64,000 bases of DNA from Acidobacteriota bacterium (GTDB taxonomy: Bacteria; Acidobacteriota; Thermoanaerobaculia; Gp7-AA8): the NCBI GenBank assembly GCA_003223645.1, contig QHVT01000008.1, positions 124,001-188,000 of the forward strand, in the 5' to 3' direction. The notes under the pieces were generated by a model. It worked only from the letters and a program-made list of their open reading frames with translations. It was not told the origin of the DNA and made no database searches. Made by a program: the position numbers and the translations under genes. This document shows, in pieces, positions 9,084 to 20,107 of the stretch (positions are counted from its first letter, which is position 1; every line of letters starts with the position of its first letter).

Positions 9084-10928
9084 TCAGGATGTAGTGGACT
9101 CGCCGCTCGACGCCGACATCTTCATCGGGTTGTAGAGCATCACGCTGGTCAGGATGCGAGCGGCCGCCTGCAATTCGAATATGGCATCGTTGATCTGTTG
9201 TTTCGTTTCGCTCGACACAGCTTCTTTCGCGCGGGTGAGCATGCGCTGCACTTTGTCGCGGTCCTCTTCGTTGAGCAGCTTGCCGAATTCCTTGAAGACC
9301 TTGTCGTTGGTGTAAATCATTCCCTCGAGCTTGTTTTGCAACATGCGCAGCTCGCGCCGCACCGCGTCCGTGCGCTGGTGCGCCGACGCTTCTTCGATGA
9401 TGCGGTCGATCTCGTCCTTCGAGAGCCCGCCCGCGGGATTGATCTGCACGCCCTGCGACTGCCCGGTCGCCTGATCGCGCGCGGTGACGTTCACGATGCC
9501 GTTGGAATCGATCGAGAACGTGACTTCGATCTGCGGGACGCCGCGCGGCGCGGGTGGAATGCCGACGAGATCGAACTTGCCTAGCGACTTGTTCTCGTTC
9601 GAGAACTCGCGCTCGCCCTGCAACACGTGCACGGTGACGCGCGTCTGGTTTTCCGCGACGGTCGTGAACACGAGCGAGTTCTTGGTCGGGATCGTGGCGT
9701 TGCGCTCGATGATTTTCTGAAAGAGTCCGCCGCGCGTCTCGATGCCGAGCGACAGCGGCGTGACGTCGAGCAGCACCATGTCCTTGATGTCGCCGCGCAG
9801 GATGCCGCCTTGGATCGCCGCGCCGATGGCGACGACTTCGTCGGGATTGATGTTGCGGTTCGGCTCTTTGCCGAAAACCTTTTTCACCGCCTCGATCACC
9901 TTCGGCATGCGCGTCTGCCCGCCGACGAGCACGACCTCATCGATCTGCTTCGCGGTGACGCCGGCCGCGCGCATTGCGTCGTTGACCGGATCGATGGTGC
10001 GCTGAATGAGGTCTTCGACCATCTTCTCGAAGTCGCGCCGCGCGAGGACGGTGTTGAGATGTTTCGGACCGCTCGCGTCGGCGGAGATGAACGGCAGCGT
10101 GATGCGCGACTCCTGCTCCATCGACAGCTCGCACTTCGCGCGCTCGGCCGCCTCTTTCAGCCGCTGCAGCGCCATGCGATCGTCTTTGAGATCGATCTGC
10201 GTCTGGCGATGGAACGTGTCGATGAGGTAATCCATAATCCGTTTGTCGAAGTCTTCGCCGCCGAGGTACGTGTCGCCGGAGGTCGAGAGCACTTCGAACA
10301 AGCCGTCTTCGAGCTTGAGGATCGAGATGTCGAACGTGCCGCCGCCGAGGTCGTAGACGGCGATCAACTGGTTCGCTTTGTTGTCGAGTCCATACGCGAG
10401 CGCGGCGGCGGTCGGCTCGTTGATGATGCGCAGCACTTCGAGTCCCGCGATCTTTCCGGCGTCGCGCGTCGCCTGCCGCTGCGAGTCATTGAAGTACGCC
10501 GGCACGGTGATGATGGCCTCGGTGATCTCTTCGCCGAGGAAGTCTTCGGCGAAGGCCTTGATCTCCATCAGCACGAACGCGGAGATTTCCTCGGGTGAGT
10601 ATTCGTGATCGCGGATGCGCACCTTCACGTCGCCGTTGCGCGCCGCAACGATGTTGTACGGCAGCACGCTCTTCGCGTGCGCGACTTCCTCGGAGTCGAA
10701 CTTGCGTCCGATCAGCCGCTTGATCGCGAAGACCGTGTTGAACGGGTTCGTGATCGCCTGCCGCTTCGCGATCTGCCCGACCAGCCGCTCGTTGTCCTCG
10801 GTGAATCCGACGACCGACGGCGTCGTGCGGCTCCCCTCCCGGTTCGGAATCACCTGCGGCGTCGTCACGTCGACGACGGACGCGCAGGAATTCGTTGTCC
10901 CGAGATCAATTCCGAGGATCTTGGCCAT
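9084..10928 (-). CDS. dnaK: Chaperone DnaK (Hsp70)
   Basis: A 614-residue Hsp70 chaperone. It opens [19 protein letters not shown] (phosphate-binding loop) and carries [27 protein letters not shown] and the interdomain linker [18 protein letters not shown] before the peptide-binding domain. It is shorter than E. coli DnaK (638). The C-terminal tail (ending [10 protein letters not shown]) lacks the usual acidic EEV(D/K)D-like end, so tail-dependent partner binding may differ. The upstream gap (10929-11141) contains a long hairpin separating it from grpE. Confidence 0.97.
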   Translation of the reverse strand: MAKILGIDLGTTNSCASVVDVTTPQVIPNREGSRTTPSVVGFTEDNERLVGQIAKRQAITNPFNTVFAIKRLIGRKFDSEEVAHAKSVLPYNIVAARNGDVKVRIRDHEYSPEEISAFVLMEIKAFAEDFLGEEITEAIITVPAYFNDSQRQATRDAGKIAGLEVLRIINEPTAAALAYGLDNKANQLIAVYDLGGGTFDISILKLEDGLFEVLSTSGDTYLGGEDFDKRIMDYLIDTFHRQTQIDLKDDRMALQRLKEAAERAKCELSMEQESRITLPFISADASGPKHLNTVLARRDFEKMVEDLIQRTIDPVNDAMRAAGVTAKQIDEVVLVGGQTRMPKVIEAVKKVFGKEPNRNINPDEVVAIGAAIQGGILRGDIKDMVLLDVTPLSLGIETRGGLFQKIIERNATIPTKNSLVFTTVAENQTRVTVHVLQGEREFSNENKSLGKFDLVGIPPAPRGVPQIEVTFSIDSNGIVNVTARDQATGQSQGVQINPAGGLSKDEIDRIIEEASAHQRTDAVRRELRMLQNKLEGMIYTNDKVFKEFGKLLNEEDRDKVQRMLTRAKEAVSSETKQQINDAIFELQAAARILTSVMLYNPMKMSASSGESTTS

Positions 10929-10960
10929 GGACGTTCGATGTTAACCCGACCACCCACCCG

Positions 10961-11137
10961 ATGGCAGATGGCGGATGGCAGATGGCAGAAGTGAGATCGT
11001 CATCCTGAGTCGGCGAAGCGCGACGAAGGATCTCGAAATGCGAAACGGCCTGCAATTTCGAGATCCTTCGCCGTCTTCGCGGCTCAGGATGACGGTTTCT
11101 TACTTCTGCCTTCTGCTTTCTGCCTTCTGCCTTCATT
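10961..11137. repeat. Nested hairpin: word repeats around a family B palindrome
   Basis: The grpE-dnaK gap holds GATGGCAGATGGCGGATGGC words (10961-10987), then a long inverted repeat from TCATCCTGAG (about 11001) to CTCAGGATGA (about 11094) whose inner arms include GGATCTCGAAAT / ATTTCGAGATCC. It ends with tandem TTCTGCC words (11103-11135). The inner palindrome matches the elements at 17216 and 34856. In the minus transcript it would be a strong fold ahead of dnaK and could attenuate or process the mRNA. Confidence 0.75.
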
Positions 11138-11141
11138 GGGT

Positions 11142-11732
11142 TCACTCTTCCCCACCCACCGCCACCTTCACCATCGCCGGCCGCAGCAGGCGATCGTGGA
11201 GGAAGTAGCCTTTTTGCAGAATCGCCGTCACGGTATGGGACGGCACCGACGGATCTTCTTCGCGCACGACCGCTTCGTGAATATTGGGATCGAACGGCAC
11301 GCTCGACTCGTCGATCGGCTTAAGGCCGTTTTTCTCCAGGACGTCGAAGAGCTGCTTGTAGATCAGCAGGACGCCGCGATGGAAGTCGTCGCCTTCTTCG
11401 GCGTGGTCGAGCGCGCGGTCGAAGTTGTCGATGACCGGCAACAGATCCTTGAGCATGCCCGCCAGCGCGTATTTGTAGAAGTCGGCTTTCTCGCGCTCGC
11501 CGCGGCGGCGGAAGTTTTCGAAGTCGGCAAGAAGGCGCAGATAGCGATCGCGCAGCTGCGCGGTCTCCTCCGACTCGCGCGGTGCTTCCGCGGGCGCGGG
11601 CACAGGCTGGAGGTCCGCCGCCGCTTCTTCGGCCGCGGCATGCATCTCGCGCTCGATCTCTTCGACCGAGTCTCCGGTGTCTTCGATGACGTAAGCGTCG
11701 TCGTCGGGAGGTCGATTGGTCTGGTCGTCCAT
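11142..11732 (-). CDS. grpE: Nucleotide exchange factor GrpE
   Basis: A 196-residue GrpE, which releases ADP from DnaK. After an acidic N-terminus (MDDQTNRPPDDDAYVIEDT) comes the long dimerisation helix with LRDRYLRLLADFENFRRRGEREK, then LLPVIDNFDRALDHA and the beta domain ending VPSHTVTAILQKGYFLHDRLLRPAMVKVA, the classic signature. The ATG at 11732 overlaps the hrcA stop (TGATG). A longer frame to 11963 runs inside hrcA and is not real. Confidence 0.95.
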   Translation of the reverse strand: MDDQTNRPPDDDAYVIEDTGDSVEEIEREMHAAAEEAAADLQPVPAPAEAPRESEETAQLRDRYLRLLADFENFRRRGEREKADFYKYALAGMLKDLLPVIDNFDRALDHAEEGDDFHRGVLLIYKQLFDVLEKNGLKPIDESSVPFDPNIHEAVVREEDPSVPSHTVTAILQKGYFLHDRLLRPAMVKVAVGGEE

Positions 11733-12784
11733 CAGCTGTGATGCTCCTGTTCTTCTTCGATCTTGCGGCTCAGCGCGCGGCCGAGGTAGTCCACGAGCGG
11801 TGCCATGCGCGCGTACTCCATCCGCATCGGTCCGATGATGCCGACCATGCCGAGGGGCGCGGCGTGCGTGCCGTAGCGGCGCGCGACGATACTGAAGTTG
11901 TGCACCTGCGTGAAGTCGCTCTCCGAGCCGATGAGAATCTGCAGTCCATCCTCGGACAAACACGTCTCGAGGAGATCGATGAGCCGCTCTTTTTCCTGCA
12001 GCGCGAGAAACGTCTTGCGCAACGCGACCCCGTCCGAGAACTCCGGCTTGTTGAGAATCGACTCGGCGCCTTCGACGTACAGCTCGTGATCGAACGGCGC
12101 GACGTCATTCACCGCTTCGATGCCGAGCGTGATCGTCTTCTGCAACATCTCATCGTGCAGGGCGCGCTCTTCTTCAGTCATGCGGATCAGGCGGCGGCGG
12201 ACCGTCTCGAGCGTGCAGCCGGAGAACTCGACGGTGATGTAGCGGCTGATTTTTTCCAGCTCCTCGCGCGTGAACGAGTAGCGCGTCTGGATGACTTTGT
12301 TCACGACGACGCCGTTCGCGCCGACGATGACGCACATCATCTTGCTCTCGCCGACGAGGACGAAATCCATCGAGCGGATGGCGAACTGCAACAGCGTCGG
12401 CATGAACACGACGCCGACCTGGTCGCTCAGCTTCGAGACCAGACGCGACGCGAGTTGCAGGACCTGATCGATCTCATTCGCGTGTCCGACCTGATCGTCG
12501 ATGACTTCACGCTCGCGCGTCGGCAGCGCACGCGAGCGCATCAGGTGATCGATGAAGAATCGATAGCCGCGATCCGTGGGAACGCGGCCCGCGGACGTGT
12601 GGGGCTGTTGCAGATAGCCGAGGTCTTCGAGATCGGCCATCACGTTGCGCAGACTCGCCGGCGAGAGATCGAAGCGCCCGCATTTTGCGAGCGTGCGGGA
12701 GCTGATCGCCTCGCCGGAGGCGATGTGCTGCATGACAATCTCGCGAAGGACTTCGCGAGCGCGAGGGTCGAGCTCGGTTCCCAT
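11732..12784 (-). CDS. hrcA: Heat-inducible transcription repressor HrcA
   Basis: A 350-residue repressor of class I heat-shock genes that binds CIRCE operators and is kept active by GroEL in studied species. The N-terminal winged helix (LDPRAREVLREIVMQHIASGEAISSRTLAK and SPASLRNVMADLEDLGYLQQPHTSAGRVPTDRGYRFF) is intact and typical, as is the C-terminal SDFTQVHNFSIVARRYG...GMVGIIGPMRMEYARM. I prefer the ATG at 12784 (MGTELDPRAREVL). A TTG at 12814 would add ten residues. A CIRCE-like dyad overlaps this start, which suggests self-control. Confidence 0.95.
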   Translation of the reverse strand: MGTELDPRAREVLREIVMQHIASGEAISSRTLAKCGRFDLSPASLRNVMADLEDLGYLQQPHTSAGRVPTDRGYRFFIDHLMRSRALPTREREVIDDQVGHANEIDQVLQLASRLVSKLSDQVGVVFMPTLLQFAIRSMDFVLVGESKMMCVIVGANGVVVNKVIQTRYSFTREELEKISRYITVEFSGCTLETVRRRLIRMTEEERALHDEMLQKTITLGIEAVNDVAPFDHELYVEGAESILNKPEFSDGVALRKTFLALQEKERLIDLLETCLSEDGLQILIGSESDFTQVHNFSIVARRYGTHAAPLGMVGIIGPMRMEYARMAPLVDYLGRALSRKIEEEQEHHS

Positions 12785-12810
12785 TAGCAGTTGAGCGCTT
12801 GGAGCGCCAG
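12784..12810 (-). promoter_or_regulatory. Degenerate CIRCE-like operator at the hrcA start
   Basis: On the plus strand the two 9-base arms are TTAGCAGTT (12784-12792) and GAGCGCCAG (12802-12810), separated by exactly nine bases. The consensus is TTAGCACTC-N9-GAGTGCTAA. Thirteen of 18 arm positions match, and the spacing is exact. The left arm overlaps the hrcA initiation codon. It is degenerate and could be chance, but the position is right for HrcA autoregulation. Confidence 0.45.
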
Positions 12811-12851
12811 GCAACTGTAACAGTCCGAGAGGACACCAACAATCCTAGTAG

Positions 12852-12952
12852 TTTGTGGCGACCGCTGCCCTCAGCGGTCGCGGCGGCGCATCGCGCCGCT
12901 GGCGCCGCCATTAGGCGGCGCTGTGACCGCTGGGGGCAGCGGTCACCACAAA
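12852..12952. repeat. Composite palindromic repeat (family A, copy 1)
   Basis: A roughly 100-base element with outer arms TTTGTGGCGACCGCTGCCC and GGGCAGCGGTCACCACAAA. Inside it has GACCGCTG/CAGCGGTC and GGCGGCGC/GCGCCGCC sub-hairpins. The element at 34708-34800 is nearly identical, so this is a mobile or maintained dispersed repeat, not a unique terminator. It lies between the divergent upstream end of hrcA and the 3' end of the next minus-strand gene. Confidence 0.82.
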
Positions 12953-12953
12953 G

Positions 12954-13526
12954 CTAGTCCACGCGCTCCGCGACTCCGGTTCGCACCGCACGCTCCACGA
13001 TCCGCCGAATCTCCTCGTCGAAGACTTTGTCCAGCGCATCCTGGCGATGGTCGAAGCGCTCTTCCTCGCGCTCGTAGACGCGGAGGTCGCGTTCGACTTC
13101 GTGCTGCTGGCGTTCGAGCTCGCGGATGCGGTCCCGCTTCTCGGCCGTCATTTCTTGGTCGTTCTCGTTATCGGTGAGCGCGTCGAGCTCGCGGTCGATC
13201 GCTTCTTCCCGTTTCTCGAGCGGCCTCATTTTCTGGTGGATCGGCTCGAGCTCTTCGAGGATCGCGTCGAGCGGCGCAACGGCGTGGCGCGCGTCATCGA
13301 TCGATGCCGCGTCGCGGATCAGATACTCGCGACCGTCGAGGCGTGCATAGAGATACGTGCCGACGAAGCGATTCTTGATGCGCATCATCGCTTGCACCGA
13401 GCCGTGCGACAGGATGACGTCGCCTTTGCCGCCGCGCGAGAACACGTACGTGAAGCGGTCGCGCTCGCCGGCAAAACAGCAAAGCGCGGTGAAGAGGAGC
13501 GCGAAGAGAAAGAGTGTGCGTCGCAT
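12954..13526 (-). CDS. Exported coiled-coil protein, unknown function
   Basis: A 190-residue protein with a signal peptide (MRRTLFLFALLFTALCCFAGERD). The mature N-terminus is a short beta-rich part containing VILSHGSVQAMMRIKNRFVGTYLYARLDGREYLIRDAASI. From about residue 90 to 180 it is highly charged and helical (EELEPIHQKMRPLEKREEAIDREL...RIRELERQQHEVERDLRVYEREEERF), very probably a coiled coil. No family recognised; probably periplasmic. It is divergent from the membrane-protein gene at 13578. Confidence 0.75.
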   Translation of the reverse strand: MRRTLFLFALLFTALCCFAGERDRFTYVFSRGGKGDVILSHGSVQAMMRIKNRFVGTYLYARLDGREYLIRDAASIDDARHAVAPLDAILEELEPIHQKMRPLEKREEAIDRELDALTDNENDQEMTAEKRDRIRELERQQHEVERDLRVYEREEERFDHRQDALDKVFDEEIRRIVERAVRTGVAERVD

Positions 13527-13577
13527 ACCCGAATGGACCGGCCTCGCGCGGGAAGGTTAGGTTACGATCACGGCCTT

Positions 13578-14150
13578 ATGGAACATCCGCCGTTCGCCGC
13601 GTGGGAAACGTTCTACGTGATCCTCGGCTCCGCCGCCGCCGCACTGACCGGCCTGCAGTTCGTGGTGGTCGTGCTGGGAGCGGAAGCGCGCGCGGTCACG
13701 CGCGGCGCGATTCGCGCGTGGGGCACGCCGACGATCATCCACTTCGGCGCGACGCTGATCTTGTCCTGCATGGTGAGCGCGCCGTGGCGATCGATTCCGA
13801 CCGCGGCAACGAGCCTCGGCATTTTCGGCCTGGCGGGACTCCTGTATCTGATCCGAGTTCATTGGCATGCGCGCCGTCAGGCCGACTACACGCCGGTATT
13901 CGAAGACTGGCTGTGGCACTTCGTCCTGCCGGGGATCTCGTATTTCGCGCTGCTCCTCGTGGCGTTCTTCCTCACGCGCCACACGCACGGCGCGCTGTTC
14001 GGCGCGGGCGGAAGCGCACTGCTGCTGTTGATCGTCGGCATTCACAACGCGTGGGACGCCGTCACCTACATCGCGCTGAGAGACCACGAGCAGCAGGCCG
14101 CTACTGATCCTGCTTCGCCTCCACAAAACCAATCTTCTCCGGCTTCGTGA
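13578..14150 (+). CDS. Multi-pass membrane protein, unknown function
   Basis: A 190-residue protein with about five membrane segments: residues 10-35 (FYVILGSAAAALTGLQFVVVVL), 52-68, 76-92, 112-132 (LPGISYFALLLVAFFL) and 139-158 (ALFGAGGSALLLLIVGIHNAW). The start is the ATG at 13578 (MEHPPFAAWETFY); longer frames run into the preceding gene region. I do not recognise the family with confidence. Its last 50 bases overlap the convergent gene ending at 14101. Confidence 0.7.
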   Translation: MEHPPFAAWETFYVILGSAAAALTGLQFVVVVLGAEARAVTRGAIRAWGTPTIIHFGATLILSCMVSAPWRSIPTAATSLGIFGLAGLLYLIRVHWHARRQADYTPVFEDWLWHFVLPGISYFALLLVAFFLTRHTHGALFGAGGSALLLLIVGIHNAWDAVTYIALRDHEQQAATDPASPPQNQSSPAS

Positions 14151-14691
14151 AGCGATCGGCCGACGTCTCGTCCAGCATCTCGAACGCGACGTAGCGGATC
14201 GCGTACTTCATCTCCGGCGCCGTCACTTCCATCCGCTGCGGCTTTCCCTTCGCCACCGTCAGCACGACCGACGTTCCCTCGGCCTCGTGCGTGTACTGCA
14301 CCACGCCGCCGTCGAGCTGTTCGACGCGCGCGCCGACCGCCTTCATGAACGGCTCCTCACACCCGAACTCGAGCTGCCGCCAGACCTTCGACTCGGTGTC
14401 GATGACCGGCGCGTGAAACTCCGGCTTCTCGTCATCGTCGACCATGTGCTGACCCGTGTTGTCGGTCTGATTGAGGACCCAGATGTCGGGCTCATTGATG
14501 ACGAAGAGGAGATGCGCCTTGTCGTTCTGCGCTTCCATGCGGCCGTAGCGGGACCCGAGGCGGTACAGCGTGTGAGTCTCGTTGTCGGGCTCGTGCACGG
14601 TAACGATCTTGAGGACGCGATGCGGGACGCATTCGGCGGTTGCGGGAAGCGCGAGTCCGAGGAGAAGCATGGCGATGTTTATTTTTTGCAT
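14101..14691 (-). CDS. Exported protein, unknown function
   Basis: A 196-residue protein whose ATG at 14691 gives a clean signal peptide (MQKINIAMLLLGLALPATAECVPH). The mature part has YRLGSRYGRMEAQNDKAHLLFVINEPDIWVLNQTDNTGQHMVDDDEKPEFHAP, then a beta-rich second half. Two Cys may form a disulfide (ECVPH and FGCEEP). No enzyme motif is seen. The start faces the SurA-like gene at 14709 with 17 bases between. Confidence 0.75.
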   Translation of the reverse strand: MQKINIAMLLLGLALPATAECVPHRVLKIVTVHEPDNETHTLYRLGSRYGRMEAQNDKAHLLFVINEPDIWVLNQTDNTGQHMVDDDEKPEFHAPVIDTESKVWRQLEFGCEEPFMKAVGARVEQLDGGVVQYTHEAEGTSVVLTVAKGKPQRMEVTAPEMKYAIRYVAFEMLDETSADRFTKPEKIGFVEAKQDQ

Positions 14692-14708
14692 ATACGCTGA
14701 GAGTACGA

Positions 14709-15347
14709 ATGCGCAAATTGTTCCCGCTCCTTCTGCTGCTCGCGCTGCTGCTCGCGCTGCCCGCATCCGCGGTGACGGTCGATCGCATCGCCGCGGTCGT
14801 CGATCAGCAGGTGCTGACGGTCAGCGAGATCACGCAGATGGTCGAGATCCGCTTCTTTCCGCGGCTCGCGAAGAGCGATGACGAGCATCGGCGCGAAGTG
14901 CTCGACGCGCTCGTCGCGCAGGCGCTCCGCTACCGCGACGTCGAGCGATTCGGCGCCGAGGACATCCCGCGCGACACCATCGAAGCGCGCGTCGAAGAGA
15001 TCAAGCGAAGGTTTTCATCGGAGGCCGAGTTCACGGCCGCGCTCGCACGCACGGAACTGACACTCGACGAATTGCAGGCACTCGCGAAGCGCCAGCTGCA
15101 AGTCGAGGCCTACATCCAGGAACGCTTCGCGCCGCTCGTGTACATCACGCCGGAAGACATCGAGGAGTACTACCGCGGCCCGTGGTCCCAACAGCGCCGC
15201 GATCGCGGACTCCCGATCCCGCCGCTCGACCAAGTGCGCGAAGAAGTGCGCGACGCAGTGCGCTCGACGCGCCTGCAGGACGAGATCGAAAAGTGGACCG
15301 CGCAGTTGAGGGCGAGAGCGAATGTGGATGTTTATGCTTGGAGGTGA
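14709..15347 (+). CDS. SurA N-terminal-domain-like periplasmic chaperone
   Basis: A 212-residue exported protein: signal peptide MRKLFPLLLLLALLLALPASA, then VDRIAAVVDQQVLTVSEITQMVEIRFF, the standard opening of SurA/PrsA-type foldases, followed by helical chaperone sequence. A central parvulin domain is absent, since the protein ends after ITPEDIEEYYRG and a final helix. It is therefore a chaperone-only version, likely assisting outer-membrane or exported protein folding. The ATG at 14709 was chosen because the frame upstream lacks a signal-like start. Confidence 0.82.
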   Translation: MRKLFPLLLLLALLLALPASAVTVDRIAAVVDQQVLTVSEITQMVEIRFFPRLAKSDDEHRREVLDALVAQALRYRDVERFGAEDIPRDTIEARVEEIKRRFSSEAEFTAALARTELTLDELQALAKRQLQVEAYIQERFAPLVYITPEDIEEYYRGPWSQQRRDRGLPIPPLDQVREEVRDAVRSTRLQDEIEKWTAQLRARANVDVYAWR

Positions 15348-15403
15348 CGGGGAGGGTTATCGGCTCGTGGCGCGCGTCGGTAATAGCGTGATCATCGTGC
15401 ACC

Positions 15404-15543
15404 GCCCCGGAACGCAGAAGGCAGAAGGCAGAGGGCAGAATTGAGAAGCACACCCCACGACGACGAGAGCCATTAACGCGTCGCCTTCGGGGGCGGGTTT
15501 CTAAATTCTGGCTTCTGCCTTCTGCGTTCTGCGTTCCGGGGCG
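15404..15543. repeat. Large inverted repeat of tandem GCAGAAG words
   Basis: The left arm (15404-15441) is CCCCGGAACGCAGAAGGC followed by further AGAAGGC words. The right arm (15501-15543) is its approximate reverse complement, TTCTGCCTTCTGCGTTCTGC then GTTCCGGGG. The 60-base loop is CCACGACGACGAGAG-type sequence. It lies between convergent genes and may be a bidirectional terminator. No gene is seen in 15348-15608. Confidence 0.7.
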
Positions 15544-15608
15544 ATCCTGCCACGGCGCCCTGCTCGCGACGAGCCGACACCCGCGCCAAACCCCTCACGA
15601 CAAAGCCC

Positions 15609-16109
15609 TCACCACTCCGCCCCCGGCTTCCCCATCCACGCCCATGCGATGTAATCCGTGAGCGGCGGTTCGAGGCCGCGCTCGCGTAAGCGCGCGTTGA
15701 CCTGGCCGCGGTGGTAGGTGCTGTGTTGGGAGACCTGCATCATCGTCTCCGCCAACGTCGTCGCGACGGGCTCGCGGCCGATGGTGCGCACGACCCATTT
15801 TCTCCACGTCACTTCCATCGGCGCGTCGAGCTGCTCTTCGCGTACGCTTGCGAGGTGCTGCGGGATGCTCTCGTGATATTCACGCGCCCACTGCGCGAGG
15901 GAGCGAAGATCGAAGTCGGCCGCGTCGCGCCTGGCCAGTATCGGCTCGCCGCTCCAGACGGAGGCGAACGCGTGTTGCACTTCGTGCAGATGAAAGAGCA
16001 GCTTGTGCGTCCGCTCGTCGTGATCGGCAGCCAGCACGACGCGCCACACGCGAGCGTCGGCCCAGGCCATGTGCTGAAACAGCTCGTCGAGGTATTTCGG
16101 TAGCGGCAT
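15609..16109 (-). CDS. DinB-like metal-binding helical-bundle protein
   Basis: A 166-residue DinB/YfiT-superfamily protein. The four-helix-bundle metal site is marked by LHEVQHAFASVW (His in helix 2) and QHSTYHRGQVNARLRERG (two His in helix 3), the standard three-His arrangement. Members include thiol-dependent S-transferases, but the substrate here is unknown. The ATG at 16109-16107 shares the palindrome CATG with the divergent oxidase start at 16108. Confidence 0.85.
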   Translation of the reverse strand: MPLPKYLDELFQHMAWADARVWRVVLAADHDERTHKLLFHLHEVQHAFASVWSGEPILARRDAADFDLRSLAQWAREYHESIPQHLASVREEQLDAPMEVTWRKWVVRTIGREPVATTLAETMMQVSQHSTYHRGQVNARLRERGLEPPLTDYIAWAWMGKPGAEW

Positions 16110-17211
16110 GCCGGAATCGTACGCCGATTTTCTGATCGTCGGAGCAGGCGTGATCGGCCTCTCCGTCGCACGCGAGATCAAGCGCCGCGAGCGCGGTGCG
16201 CGCGTGATCGTGATCGAGAAAGAGCGCGCGGCCGGAATGCACGCGAGCGGACGAAACAGCGGCGTGCTGCACGCCGGCTTCTACTACTCACCCGACTCGC
16301 TCAAGGCGCGCTTCACGCGCACCGGCAACGCGATGATGACGGAGTACTGCGTCGCGCGGGGATTGCCGGTCAATCGCTGCGGCAAGCTCGTGGTCGCACG
16401 GTCGGACGAAGAACTGCCGCGACTCGACGAGCTCTATCGCCGCGGACGCGCGAACGGCGTCACACTCGAGATGATCGACGCGAAGCAGGCGAACGAGATC
16501 GAGCCGCGCGCGATCGTGCACGAGCGCGCGATCTGGTCGCCGTCGACGTCGACAGTCGATCCGCGTGCAGTGATGGACGCGCTCGTGGGCGACGCGATCG
16601 CCGAGGGGATCGAGATCCGCTTCTCGACTCCGTTCATGCCATCGATGCAATCCCGTCATCTCATCAACTCCGCCGGCCTCGGCGCCGTCGCTCTCGCGCG
16701 CAGCTTCGGCTTCGCGCAGCACTATCGCATGATCCCGTTCCGCGGCTTGTACCTCTACTCCAACGAGCCGCGCGGCGCGCTACGCACGAATCTCTATCCC
16801 GTCCCCGATCCGCGCTTCCCCTTCCTCGGCGTTCACTTCACGATCACCGTCTACGGCGCGATCAAGATCGGTCCGACCGCGCGCCCGTCGATCCTCCACG
16901 GCGCGCTGCTCCTCGCTACCCATCCGGAACTGCGCGCGCTGGCGCTCGAAGAAATTCGCAAGACGTCGCGCAGGTACATTGTCAAACGCGCGAGCGTTCT
17001 CGCGCGCGGCGTGCGCGTGGAGGACTACACGCGCTGGGGAACGCCGGGCGTGCGCGCGCAGCTATACGACAAGCGCACCCGCGCGCTGGAGATGGACTTC
17101 GTGATTGAGCGCGACGAAAAGTCGCTGCACATTCTCAATGCGGTGTCGCCCGGGTTCACGTGCGCGATGTCGTTTGCGGAGCACGTTGCGGATTTGGCGC
17201 TCAACACATGA
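16108..17211 (+). CDS. lhgO: L-2-hydroxyglutarate oxidase (LhgO/L2HGDH-type FAD enzyme)
   Basis: A 367-residue FAD-dependent oxidoreductase of the DAO superfamily. It opens with the dinucleotide-binding FLIVGAGVIGLSVAREI. The LhgO marker HASGRNSGVLHAGFYYSPDSLKA follows, and PFRGLYLY, a GxHFTI-type segment and SPGFTCAMSFAEHVA come later. The enzyme oxidises L-2-hydroxyglutarate, a side product of central metabolism, to 2-oxoglutarate. E. coli LhgO is longer (422); the loss lies in the substrate domain, so specificity is inferred. The start codon overlaps that of the divergent DinB gene. Confidence 0.85.
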   Translation: MPESYADFLIVGAGVIGLSVAREIKRRERGARVIVIEKERAAGMHASGRNSGVLHAGFYYSPDSLKARFTRTGNAMMTEYCVARGLPVNRCGKLVVARSDEELPRLDELYRRGRANGVTLEMIDAKQANEIEPRAIVHERAIWSPSTSTVDPRAVMDALVGDAIAEGIEIRFSTPFMPSMQSRHLINSAGLGAVALARSFGFAQHYRMIPFRGLYLYSNEPRGALRTNLYPVPDPRFPFLGVHFTITVYGAIKIGPTARPSILHGALLLATHPELRALALEEIRKTSRRYIVKRASVLARGVRVEDYTRWGTPGVRAQLYDKRTRALEMDFVIERDEKSLHILNAVSPGFTCAMSFAEHVADLALNT

Positions 17212-17215
17212 ACGT

Positions 17216-17314
17216 GTCATTCCGAGCCGCGCAGACGGCGAGGAATCCCCGGCGCAAGTACGTGCTCGCTCCGTCGGCGGGGGATCCTTCGCCGTCTTCG
17301 CGGCTTCTAATGAC
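17216..17314. repeat. Palindromic repeat (family B, copy 2)
   Basis: Starts GTCATTCCGAGCCGCGCAGA and ends in CCTTCGCCGTCTTCGCGGCT, the inverse of its start, with TAATGAC closing. A GGGGGATCC/GGAATCCCC pair is near the centre. It matches the long element at 34856-34955 and, in its right half, that at 11001-11094. Confidence 0.75.
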
Positions 17315-17324
17315 AGCCCCTCAT

Positions 17325-17446
17325 CCGCCCTTCGGGCACCTTCTCCCCGCATGCGGGGAGAAGGGCAACAAATCTCGATGCTCGTACATGTTGCCCCTCG
17401 CCCCGCATGCGGGGAGAGGGTGGCGCGAAGCGCCGGGTGAGGGGCG
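17325..17446. repeat. Palindromic repeat CTCATCC...CTCCCCGCATGCGGGGAG
   Basis: Two CCCCGCATGCGGGG palindromes (about 17347-17360 and 17403-17416) sit between CCTCATCCGCCCTTCGGGCA and its near inverse GCGAAGCGCCGGGTGAGG. The whole block is one imperfect inverted repeat. Similar blocks are common intergenic repeats in many bacterial phyla. It lies downstream of both convergent genes lhgO and ligA. Confidence 0.7.
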
Positions 17447-17487
17447 GTCATTACGATCGAGGTCTGCGCATCGCGCGGTGGGCCGGC

Positions 17488-20000
<2,513 letters not shown>

Positions 20001-20107
20001 TGCCGTCGCGCCGCTAAATGCGTACTCTGGTGTAGGTTCGAAGCAATGCTCCAGACCGGTATGTCTTTCGCAGTAGCCCTGTAACGGCTGCAGTTATATC
20101 GACAACC

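Noticed and set aside
11142-11963. 273-codon GrpE
   Set aside because: First 77 codons are an Arg-rich shadow of hrcA. The true ATG is at 11732.
20030-20045. tRNA T-arm-like GGTTCGAA
   Set aside because: No acceptor or anticodon stems around it. No tRNA found in the window.
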